Below the pieces are notes generated by a model, which ran no database searches, was not told the DNA's origin, and saw only the letters and a list, made by a program, of their open reading frames with translations. Shown here in pieces: positions 25,724-32,946 of a DNA stretch of 64,000 nucleotides. Source of the stretch: Streptomyces durmitorensis. Lineage in GTDB: Bacteria > Actinomycetota > Actinomycetes > Streptomycetales > Streptomycetaceae. A program made the position numbers and the translations under genes. The stretch spans positions 5,394,001 to 5,458,000 of the forward strand of contig NZ_CP097289.1 of the NCBI RefSeq assembly GCF_023498005.1. Reading direction: 5' to 3'. Within the stretch, counting starts at the first letter, position 1, and each line of letters begins with the position of its first letter.

Positions 25724-27796
25724 CTATGAACCGCCGTCAGTGGACGGGGAGTTCACATAGTCCTGCCAGATCCGCACCGGAAAGACGTTCCCGTGCTGCG
25801 AACGCGCCCCGCCCACGCCCGACATGGGCATCAACTGCGCCTGGCCGCCCGCGCTGGTCCGGAACATCGTCACGGCGGTCGACAACTCCTCGGTGCTGGC
25901 GGTGAACCAGGCCGACCGGAGGCGGTCCTGGTCACCGGTGCGCCCGGCGACGACCGGACGCTGGACGGACGACGCGCCGACGCCCCGCATCGCGCCCGCG
26001 ACCTCGTCGGCCACATCCGGATCCAGCGCGCGCCGCGCGCCGGGCCGCGCGAGCCCGCCGACGGTCTCGTCGTCCTTGACGACCTTGGTCACCGAGTAAG
26101 GGTCGTGCTGCAGGCCGCGGTTGACGAAGGTGCTGTAGGCACCGGCCATGCGGATCGCGCTGGGGGTCGACGTACCGATGGGGAAGGTCTTCTCCAGGCG
26201 CGCCATGCTGTCCTCGAGCAGCCCGGACGAGACGGCGGTGCGGCGCACGCGCTCCAGGCCGACGTCCTTGCCGAGGCGTACGTAGGTGGCGTTGCCGCCC
26301 TTGGCGAGGGCTCGGCGCAGGGTGGGGTGGGCGGAGTCGGGCCCGCTGGTGCCGCTGCCGAGGGTGGGAGTGGGGGCGGCGACGCCCGAGCCGTCCGAGC
26401 GGGCGCCCTGGAGCAGGCCGTCGTCGCCGTAGAAGCTCCCGGTGGACACGGGCTGCCACCGCGTGCTGCGCCCGGCCGACGTACGGAGGCCGTGCTCAAG
26501 GGCGGAGGCGAGCACGAAGGGCTTGAAGGCGGATCCGACGGGGACGCCGGAGGTGTCGGCGTTGTTGGTGAAGTGCCGGGTGGCGTCGGCCCCTCCGTAC
26601 AGGGCGACGATGGCGCCGTCGGACGGCCGCACGGAAGCGGCACCCACCTGCACGCCCTTGTCGGCCGGGCGCTTCTTCGGATCGATGTCGCGCTCGACGA
26701 CGCGCTCAACCGCGCCCTTCAGGCTCCGCACCTTGTCCTTGTCGAAGGTGGTGTGGATCTTGTAGCCGCCGTGCGCGAGGTCCTTGTCGGTGAGGGTGGT
26801 GTGCTGCTTGACGTACTTGTTCGCGACGTCGACGAGGTAGCCGGTCTGCCCGCCGAGACTGGTGGTCCTGGACTCCTTCTGGGGCTCGGGATAGACGGTG
26901 AACTTCGCCCGCACACCGTCCTTCATCAGGCCGGACCTGACCTGCCGGTCGAGGATCCACTTCCAACGGGCCACGGAGCGGCGGTGGTTGGCCTCGCTGA
27001 CGGAGGGGTCGTACTGCTCGGCACCCTTCAACAGGGCGGCGAGTGCGGCACCTTGGCTGGGGTTCAACTGCCGTGCGGGGATGCCGTAGTAGGCATGGGC
27101 GGCGGCTTCGATGCCGTAGGCGCCACGCCCGAACCAACTGGTGTTGAGATACCCCTGGAGGATCTCGCGCTTGCTCTTCTTCCGGTCCACCTTCAGCGCG
27201 ATGACGAACTCCTTGACCTTCCGCGTCACCGTCTGGTCCTGGGAGAGGTAGGTGTTCTTCACGTACTGCTGGGTGATGGTGGAGCCGCCCTGCGTCTCCT
27301 GGCCGCGGACCATGTTGACGGCGGCGCGGGCGAGACCCTTGGGCGAGACGCCGGAGTCGCTGTAGAAGGTGTCGTTCTCGGCGGCGATGACGGCGTTCTC
27401 GACGGCATCGGGAATCTCCGAGAGCCGCACGTTCTGCCGGTTCACCTCACCGGTGCTCACCATCTGGGTGCCGTCGGCCCAGTAGTAGACGTTGGCCTCG
27501 CGCTGGGCGGTCGCGTTCTCGTCGGGGATGTCGACGGATGCGTACACGAGGGCGAAGAGGCAGCCGAGGGCGGAGAGCGTGAGGGTGAGGGAGCCGAGGC
27601 CTTGCCGCCAGGAGGGAATCCACCGCCGGATGCCGCGTCTGCCGTGACGGGGGTAGTCGATGAGGCGTCGACGGAGGTGGAGGCGGTGGAGGCGGTGCAG
27701 GCGAAGGCTGCTGAGGCTGCTGAGGCGTGGCTTGCGGGCGCGGGGGTGCTTGGGCTTCCTGCGCGTCGCGGGCTTCCCCTGAGTGTGTGTCCCCAT
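25724..27796 (-). CDS. Class A penicillin-binding protein with altered transpeptidase motifs
   Basis: 690 residues from ATG 27796; no ribosome site precedes it, so the start is less certain. A very basic cytoplasmic tail (1-65) and one membrane helix precede a GT51 glycosyltransferase with catalytic Glu140 (AAENDTFY), QGGSTITQQYVKNTYL and REILQGYLNTSWFGRGAYGI, which should polymerise lipid II. The transpeptidase domain has SAFK (Ser422, Lys425). The expected SxN reads GGN (500-502) and the expected KTG reads RTG (619-621). Cross-linking activity may be weak or lost. It is divergent from the unknown gene at 28234. Confidence 0.9.
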   Translation of the reverse strand: MGTHTQGKPATRRKPKHPRARKPRLSSLSSLRLHRLHRLHLRRRLIDYPRHGRRGIRRWIPSWRQGLGSLTLTLSALGCLFALVYASVDIPDENATAQREANVYYWADGTQMVSTGEVNRQNVRLSEIPDAVENAVIAAENDTFYSDSGVSPKGLARAAVNMVRGQETQGGSTITQQYVKNTYLSQDQTVTRKVKEFVIALKVDRKKSKREILQGYLNTSWFGRGAYGIEAAAHAYYGIPARQLNPSQGAALAALLKGAEQYDPSVSEANHRRSVARWKWILDRQVRSGLMKDGVRAKFTVYPEPQKESRTTSLGGQTGYLVDVANKYVKQHTTLTDKDLAHGGYKIHTTFDKDKVRSLKGAVERVVERDIDPKKRPADKGVQVGAASVRPSDGAIVALYGGADATRHFTNNADTSGVPVGSAFKPFVLASALEHGLRTSAGRSTRWQPVSTGSFYGDDGLLQGARSDGSGVAAPTPTLGSGTSGPDSAHPTLRRALAKGGNATYVRLGKDVGLERVRRTAVSSGLLEDSMARLEKTFPIGTSTPSAIRMAGAYSTFVNRGLQHDPYSVTKVVKDDETVGGLARPGARRALDPDVADEVAGAMRGVGASSVQRPVVAGRTGDQDRLRSAWFTASTEELSTAVTMFRTSAGGQAQLMPMSGVGGARSQHGNVFPVRIWQDYVNSPSTDGGS

Positions 27797-28233
27797 GGTG
27801 GAGGAGAGGGGGCGCGGGGGCGGTGTGGTTGGCCGGGACCGTATTAGGGGGACGTAACAGCGGGGGCGATGGCGGGGCGATGGCGGTGAGGCCCTGGTGG
27901 CAGGGCCCGGCCGCGGCGGCTCCCCTTGGCCACGGCCGGCCCGCCTCAACCATGGGGGTCGACGTGCGGGAGTGCGCCGATCTCCATGGGAGCTCAAGAA
28001 CCGTGACGTCGGTCGTTGGTCGTTGGTCGTTGGTCGTTGGTCGGACCGGCGAGGTCCGATGCCGCCGGTTCACGTGTCGGGTTCCCAGGGAGAGGCACTC
28101 AACACAGGTTGAATGCGCGAATGCCGATGCGCCCGGCGCGGCACGGCCCGGCCCGGCAGCTCGTACGGGGGACGGGGGTGGGAAGTCGGCATTGCGCGAG
28201 CAAGCGGCGGCACCTCCTGCGAGGCTGTGTCGC
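27797..28233. other. Intergenic region between divergent genes, with repeats
   Basis: 437 bases without a convincing gene. It holds four exact copies of TCGTTGG (28013-28040) immediately followed by a CGGACC-GGCGA-GGTCCG hairpin (28042-28058). The promoters of the PBP gene (left) and the 393-residue unknown gene (right) must lie here, but I cannot assign them with confidence. Confidence 0.5.
28013..28040. repeat. Four tandem TCGTTGG heptamers
   Basis: Exact head-to-tail copies of TCGTTGG begin at 28013, 28020, 28027 and 28034. A 6-bp hairpin directly follows. The array lies about 195 bases before the unknown gene at 28234. Confidence 0.9.
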
Positions 28234-29415
28234 GTGACCTATGCAGTGAGTGTGGATACGCGGATAGCCAACGGCACATCGGAGATGGACGAGCTGCATC
28301 GGGTCGGCGCCGGCGCTCTCCTTGAGGACGGCTTCGACTCCGTCGAGGAGATTGAGGGCCCCGACGGGATGGAGGTGAAGGTCCTCGACACCTTTGTGGG
28401 TGTGTATCCCGGCGGGGCGCTGCTCAAGGTCTTCGTGGACGCCCCGGCACTGGAGTTCGCCGAGGAGGCCGTACGCGAACTGGTGGAGGAGCTGCTCGAC
28501 CGCACGGAGCTGCTCGCCGACTGGACCGTCGAACGATGCCAGGTGGAGCTGCAGCCGGACCTGGCGAAGGAGAGCCTGGACGCGGCGGACGGCCCGGACG
28601 CACCGCCGGACGACGTCGAGTCCCGCCGCGCGCGGCTGATGGGTCTTGCCGGGGGAGCGGCGTCGGCCCAGGAGACAGGGACGACCATCGACTCCGACGC
28701 GATCCGCTCCAAGATCCGCAGCATGGCGCCACGGCTGGCGGCGTTCGGCTCGGGAATGTTCGGTGGGCCGGGGCCGGGGCCGGAGGGGCCGCCGGAGAGC
28801 GACGACTCCGGCACCACGACCGAGGGGGACGCCGAGCTGGCGGCGGGGGCATTGATCTGGGGCATGGACGTACTCCTGGACGAGCTGTTCCAGGACGCGT
28901 ACGCGCTGGACCGCGACGGAACCAACGTCGCCGAGTGCGACCGCCCCATGTGGCTCCTGGACGAGCTGCCCCCGCGCTACGCCCTGCAGTACGACGCACG
29001 CTTCGCCCGCCGATTCCTGGTGACGGCGATCGCGCTGACCACACGGCTGACGGAGGGCAGCTTCCAGCAGCTGAGCTGCGTGGCCGAGGAGCTGACGCTC
29101 AGGCTGCTGCTGCGCGAGGCGGCGGCCACGCTCGACACCTTCGGCCTCCTGGACGAGGGCGTCTCATCGGCGCTGGGGTGCTTCGCCGATCTGGTCTACG
29201 AGGACATGGACCACGAGTGGCTGTACGACGAGGCGATGGACGGCATGGACGAAAGCGATACGGACACGGCCATCGGCATCACCCCCATGGGCCCCATGGG
29301 CATCGCGACCTGGTTCACCCCCTTCGACAAGGACCGGTACATCCATCCGTACGCGGCGGACGAGCCTGACGGCTCCGAGGGCTCCGAGGGCCCCGAGGGC
29401 GAGGGGACGGACTGA
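28234..29415 (+). CDS. Acidic cytoplasmic protein of unknown function
   Basis: 393 residues from GTG 28234; the start is uncertain because no strong ribosome site is present, and ATG 28285 is an alternative. It has no signal peptide or membrane segment and is rich in Asp and Glu. Recognisable landmarks are VKVLDTFVGVYPGGALLKVF, a Pro/Gly-rich linker (about 175-195), LIWGMDVLLDELFQDAY, and a helical block around RRFLVTAIALTTRLTEGSF. The C-terminus contains TPMGPMGIATWFTPFD and an acidic Gly/Ser/Glu tail. I do not recognise the family. Third codon positions are strongly G/C, so it is a genuine gene. Confidence 0.7.
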   Translation: MTYAVSVDTRIANGTSEMDELHRVGAGALLEDGFDSVEEIEGPDGMEVKVLDTFVGVYPGGALLKVFVDAPALEFAEEAVRELVEELLDRTELLADWTVERCQVELQPDLAKESLDAADGPDAPPDDVESRRARLMGLAGGAASAQETGTTIDSDAIRSKIRSMAPRLAAFGSGMFGGPGPGPEGPPESDDSGTTTEGDAELAAGALIWGMDVLLDELFQDAYALDRDGTNVAECDRPMWLLDELPPRYALQYDARFARRFLVTAIALTTRLTEGSFQQLSCVAEELTLRLLLREAAATLDTFGLLDEGVSSALGCFADLVYEDMDHEWLYDEAMDGMDESDTDTAIGITPMGPMGIATWFTPFDKDRYIHPYAADEPDGSEGSEGPEGEGTD

Positions 29416-29457
29416 GGCAGGAGGCGCCATCTCACGGAGGCGGTTCGCAGTCGTCGC

Positions 29458-29766
29458 TCAGCAGCACTCGGCGACAACCTCGTAGAAGCCGGGGCTGGCG
29501 CTGGCGAAGGTTGCTGCTTCGGAAACGGAGGCGACCACCGTGGGGTTGGCGCCGGCGGCCTCACAGGCTTCGACGCTGTCCCAGTGTGCGATGTTGATGA
29601 GCTGGAAACGCGCGTCCGGCAGCAGGGAGCGGTGCAGCCGGACGTCGCGGAACCCGGGGGCTGTTCTCATGAGGGCTGCGCGTTCACGCCACTGTTCGAC
29701 GAACTCGTCGGCTCGTTCGGCGGATATCTCGATGACGTTGATGAAGGTGACGCCCTGATCAGTCAT
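29458..29766 (-). CDS. Antibiotic biosynthesis monooxygenase (ABM) domain protein
   Basis: 102 residues, a single ABM domain of ferredoxin-like fold. FINVIEISAERADEFVEQW, APGFRDVRLHRSLLPDARFQLINIAHW and the C-terminal SPGFYEVVAECC are the landmarks. Such proteins act as dimers and oxidise aromatic substrates without cofactors, or degrade heme in some cases; the substrate here is unknown. It is 40 bases downstream of a TetR gene on the same strand, forming a likely two-gene operon regulated by that TetR. Confidence 0.9.
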   Translation of the reverse strand: MTDQGVTFINVIEISAERADEFVEQWRERAALMRTAPGFRDVRLHRSLLPDARFQLINIAHWDSVEACEAAGANPTVVASVSEAATFASASPGFYEVVAECC

Positions 29767-29806
29767 GGGAGGTTCCCTTTCCGGTGGTGTCGTCCTGTCG
29801 TATTTG

Positions 29807-30430
29807 CTACTGGTGCAGCAGGCCGACGAGTGTCTCGGCCCACCAGCTTTCGACGCGGGCAGGCGTCCAGTGACGTTCGACTGTGAGCGTGGTGTAGACG
29901 TCGACGTTGCACAGCGCGGCGTAGACGTCGAGGGCAGCGGACAGGCTCAAGCCAGGTCGCAGCGTGTCGGCGGGCCAGGTGGAGAAGACCTCGCTGCGGA
30001 ACTGGTCGGCATCGCGGCGGGTCTGGTCATAGACAGTCGCGAGCTCGGCGTCGGTCCGGCCTGCTTCGCGAATCAGCCTGACGAGGTCGCCGGCGTGCTC
30101 GAAGAGCCTTCGGTCGTAAGCGGCCATCGCGGCCAGTTGCCGCTCGGGCGCCGAAGACGCCTCCAGCTCGGCGAGCAGCTGGGGCATGTCCGCGGACAGG
30201 TCCGCCGCATCCACCAGGGCCCGGACCAGGCCGGTCTTGTTCCCGTAGGCCGCGTACACGGTGGGCACCGACACGCCTGCCTCGCGCGCGACTTCACGCA
30301 TCGTGGTCGCCGCCCAGCCTCGAGAGACGAACAGCTGACGCGCCGCACCGACGATCTCGACGCGGGTCTGATGCGCCTGGGCTTGCCGACGCTGTGAGTC
30401 ATAGCCGCGACGCTCCGGTGCTTCTGCCAC
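29807..30430 (-). CDS. TetR-family transcriptional regulator
   Basis: 207 residues from GTG 30430, 7 bases after AGGAGG; an upstream in-frame ATG at 30454 would place that ribosome site inside the gene. The N-terminal HTH is at about residues 20-65 (RVEIVGAARQLFVSRGWAAT, MREVAREAGVSVPTVYAAYG). The C-terminal ligand domain is divergent, as usual. It probably represses its own operon with the ABM monooxygenase gene downstream. The AT-rich stretch immediately upstream (30451-30478) is the likely promoter/operator. Confidence 0.92.
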   Translation of the reverse strand: MAEAPERRGYDSQRRQAQAHQTRVEIVGAARQLFVSRGWAATTMREVAREAGVSVPTVYAAYGNKTGLVRALVDAADLSADMPQLLAELEASSAPERQLAAMAAYDRRLFEHAGDLVRLIREAGRTDAELATVYDQTRRDADQFRSEVFSTWPADTLRPGLSLSAALDVYAALCNVDVYTTLTVERHWTPARVESWWAETLVGLLHQ

Positions 30431-30631
30431 GCCTACGCCTCCTGGACGCCTCATATATTGAATAGAAGGGACGTTAAACGAATGTGGGACGGCGCGGCAA
30501 GAGGCAAGAGGTACACGTGTGAGGCGAGGCTGGTGATCTACGTGCCCAACGGCCCGGCAGGCCGAGTCGCAGCCGTCGAGGCGCTCGCCCCTGACCAGCC
30601 GACCGCGGACCGCAGGGCGGCAAGATGCGGC

Positions 30632-30670
30632 GTAGATGTCAGCAGTAGATGTCAGAAGTAGATGTCAAAG
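30632..30670. repeat. Three tandem 13-bp repeats
   Basis: GTAGATGTCAGCA, GTAGATGTCAGAA and GTAGATGTCAAAG follow head to tail just outside the tRNA terminator. No function is apparent. Confidence 0.85.
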
Positions 30671-30700
30671 GCCCCGGACCAAGATCGGTCCGGGGCCTTT
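30667..30700 (-). terminator. Terminator of the tRNA-Arg gene
   Basis: AAAGGCCCCGGACC pairs with GGTCCGGGGCCTTT (14 bp, 6-base loop). On the minus strand it lies 7 bases after the tRNA 3' end. A perfect GC stem closed by A/T runs is a classic stable-RNA terminator. Confidence 0.92.
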
Positions 30701-30707
30701 TCCCTTG

Positions 30708-30780
30708 TGCCCCCGGCAGGATTCGAACCTGCGACACCCGCTTTAGGAGAGCGGTGCTCTATCCCCTGAGCTACGAAGGC
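30708..30780 (-). tRNA. tRNA-Arg (anticodon CCT)
   Basis: 73 bases on the minus strand, beginning GCCTTCGTAGCTCAGG and ending in GCCGGGGGCA. It folds as a cloverleaf: 7-bp acceptor stem with two G-U type pairs, D-arm TAGCTCAGGGGATAGAGCA, anticodon stem-loop CGCTCTCCTAAAGCG with anticodon CCT, and T-arm with GGTTCGAATCC. The CCA end is not encoded. It reads the rare AGG codon. The flank shows no integrase or duplicated tRNA end. Confidence 0.97.
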
Positions 30781-31065
30781 GAGGCATGGTGGCGTGGCCT
30801 CTGGAAGGCCGTGCACCGCGGCCAGTGTAGCGGGTGGGCTCGTGCCGGGGTTATTGAGTTGATCACCCCGCTTCTGGGGTCCATGAAGTGAGGTGGACCG
30901 GGTCTCCGCGTCGATCCGTGGCGGCCCGCCCTGTCCCGCACGTGCCGGGTGCTCGCGTGCCGGACGTGCTGGCCCGCGCGGCCAGCCACGGCCGCCCGCC
31001 CCCCCCGTCGACGTGTCAGGAAAGGGGCTTTGACCTGCGGGTTTTTCGATTTGCGGGGCCCGGGC

Positions 31066-31096
31066 TTGACCTTGACACAGTGATAAGGTTTCCACT
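31066..31096 (+). promoter_or_regulatory. MerR-type promoter with 19-bp spacer and dyad
   Basis: TTGACC (31066-31071), a 19-bp spacer and a weak -10 TCCACT (31091-31096) flank the near-perfect dyad ACCTTGACAC/AGTGATAAGGT. The long spacer with a dyad between the hexamers is diagnostic of promoters twisted open by MerR proteins. The downstream operon encodes a MerR protein, so autoregulation is likely. Confidence 0.7.
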
Positions 31097-31108
31097 CGGG
31101 TTCAGGAG

Positions 31109-31864
31109 GTGGTCCCGATCAATACGGCCCATACGACCCCGCTGAACACCCGAGTGGCCAATGCCCTGGGCGCCGAGGACTCCTCGGTCCGGCTCAAGGC
31201 GGCGCTGGCCGTCGGCTCGAATCCCGACCCCGCATTCCTGGACCTGCTCGTCGAGCGGTGCGCGGTCGAGCCGGACTTCTACGTGCGGGACATGCTGTCC
31301 TGGGCGCTGACCCGTCTCCCGCCGGAGATCGTCCTGCCCCGGATCCGCCCGGAGCTCGACTCGGAGGTCGACCAGGCCCGCAGTCAGGCGCTGCACACGC
31401 TCTCCAAGATCGGTGACAAGAGCACATGGGCCTGGATCACCTGGGACATGCTGCGTGACGCCGACGACGAGGTCGCGCGTACGGCTTGGCGCGTCGCGGT
31501 CGTCCTCGTGCCCGAGGGTGAGGAGAAGGGGCTGGCCGACGAGTTGGTCCCGCAGCTCGGCCGCGGTGACCGCGACGTGCAGCTGAGCCTGAGCCGGGCC
31601 TTCGTCGACCTCGGCGACGTCGTCAAGTCCGCCCTGGAGAAGGCTTCGGAGAATCCCGACCCGGACGTGGCCGCCCACGCCCGTGCCACCGAGATGCTCC
31701 GGCAGGACCCGCAGACCGGTTTCGACACGGCCATTGAAGAGGCGAAGCGCGTGGTCCGGCTCGGCCCGGAGCGAGCCGCCGATGCTGCTGCCGCCGCCGA
31801 TGCTGCCGCTGCCGCCGCGCTCGCGTCGGCGGGCACCGAGGCTACGGAGGCCGCGGATTGCTGA
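31109..31864 (+). CDS. HEAT-repeat protein
   Basis: 251 residues if started at GTG 31109. That GTG overlaps AGGAGG (31104-31109), and the codon at the ideal distance from the ribosome site is ATC 31118, so a non-standard start is possible. HEAT repeats fill the protein: AEDSSVRLKAALAVGSNPDP, DFYVRDMLSWALTRL, DQARSQALHTLSKIGD, DEVARTAWRVAVVLV and DRDVQLSLSRAFVDLG. A poly-Ala tail ends it. Helical-repeat scaffolds bind proteins or nucleic acid. The gene overlaps the following MerR gene by 7 bases, and both carry HEAT repeats, so their products may interact. Confidence 0.88.
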   Translation: MVPINTAHTTPLNTRVANALGAEDSSVRLKAALAVGSNPDPAFLDLLVERCAVEPDFYVRDMLSWALTRLPPEIVLPRIRPELDSEVDQARSQALHTLSKIGDKSTWAWITWDMLRDADDEVARTAWRVAVVLVPEGEEKGLADELVPQLGRGDRDVQLSLSRAFVDLGDVVKSALEKASENPDPDVAAHARATEMLRQDPQTGFDTAIEEAKRVVRLGPERAADAAAAADAAAAAALASAGTEATEAADC

Positions 31865-32934
31865 TCGGTGATGTGGCCCGCCAGTCTGGGGTGAGCACCC
31901 GCATGCTCCGGCACTACGACGCCCTGGGGCTTGTGCGTCCCACGGGCCGCACCGGCGGTGGCTACCGCGAGTACTCCGCCGAGGACATCCGCAGGATCTT
32001 CCACGTGGAGAGCCTGCGGTCCCTCGGCCTCTCGCTCAAGCAGATCGGGCGCGCCCTCGAGGACCCGGCCTTCACGCCGTCCGCCCTGGTGAGCGACCTC
32101 ATCCAGTGGACTGAGGACCGCCTGGCGCGGGAGCGGGAGCTGCTCGACCGGCTCCGTGCGATCGACGCGTCGGCGCCCACCGGCTGGGAGAGCGTCCTGC
32201 GCATCGTCGAACTCATGCGGGGGCTCAACTCGACCAGCGCCGCGCGCAGGCAGCAGGCCGTCCTGGCCCGCCCGGAGGGCGTTTCGGTCCCCGCCGAGCT
32301 GCTGGCCGCGGCGGTCCTGACCGAAGCCGACCCCCACGTCGCAGGCGCCCTGCGCTGGGCGCTCGCCCGGTCGGGAGGCGACGGCGTGGCGGCGCTGGAC
32401 GCCGGCGCGCACTCGGCGGACGTGGACATCCGGCGGCGCGCGGTCCTGGCGATCGCCGCGATGACCGAGGCTCCGGGTGCCACCGCGGTGCTCGCGGACG
32501 CCCTCGGGGACCCGGACGCGACGGTGCGCAGGCACGCCGCGCTCGCTCTGGGCAGGCACGGCGTGACCGCGGCCGTGCCCACCCTCGTCGGCATGGTGGT
32601 CGACGGCTCGAACGACGTCGACGCGGCGGAGGTCCTGGGAACGCTGTCCCGGGACCCCGCGTGCGCGGACCGGATCACGACCGCCCTGGCCGACGAACTC
32701 GCCGTGCCCACCGCGGACTCGGCGACGCGGATCCGCCTCGCCCAGGCGCTGGTCGAGCTCGCGGGAACCACCGCGCAGGAGGTCCTGCGCGAACTGGCCC
32801 ACGACGGCGACCGTGCCGTCGCCCTCGTCGCCTCGGCCCTCGTCGGAGTTCTCGAGGAGCGGTCGTCCTCCGAGGACCGCACCGACGAGGACCGCACCGA
32901 CGAGGTCCGCACCGACGAGGGGCCCGTTCCGTGA
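31858..32934 (+). CDS. MerR-family regulator with C-terminal HEAT repeats
   Basis: 358 residues from TTG 31858, 7 bases after GGAGG (31846-31850). The start lies inside the preceding gene, giving translational coupling. The MerR HTH (LIGDVARQSGVSTRMLRHYD, GGYREYSAEDIRRIFHVESL) is at the very N-terminus, followed by a coiled coil (ERELLDRLRAI). Instead of a small-molecule pocket, residues 140-335 form HEAT-type repeats (DVDIRRRAVLAIAAMTEAPG, DPDATVRRHAALALGRHG). A TDED/TDEV-repeat acidic tail follows. It probably acts on the dyad promoter at 31066 and may be modulated by the HEAT partner protein. Confidence 0.92.
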   Translation: MLIGDVARQSGVSTRMLRHYDALGLVRPTGRTGGGYREYSAEDIRRIFHVESLRSLGLSLKQIGRALEDPAFTPSALVSDLIQWTEDRLARERELLDRLRAIDASAPTGWESVLRIVELMRGLNSTSAARRQQAVLARPEGVSVPAELLAAAVLTEADPHVAGALRWALARSGGDGVAALDAGAHSADVDIRRRAVLAIAAMTEAPGATAVLADALGDPDATVRRHAALALGRHGVTAAVPTLVGMVVDGSNDVDAAEVLGTLSRDPACADRITTALADELAVPTADSATRIRLAQALVELAGTTAQEVLRELAHDGDRAVALVASALVGVLEERSSSEDRTDEDRTDEVRTDEGPVP

Positions 32935-32946
32935 AGTGAGCCGTGC

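Noticed and set aside
30458..30661. Small plus-strand ORF upstream of the tRNA
   Set aside because: No ribosome site, weak codon bias, and it ends inside the 13-bp repeats; it more likely overlaps the TetR promoter region.
30708..30780. Integration site of a mobile element at tRNA-Arg(CCT)
   Set aside because: Such tRNAs are common att sites, but there is no integrase, excisionase or duplicated tRNA 3' end on either side.
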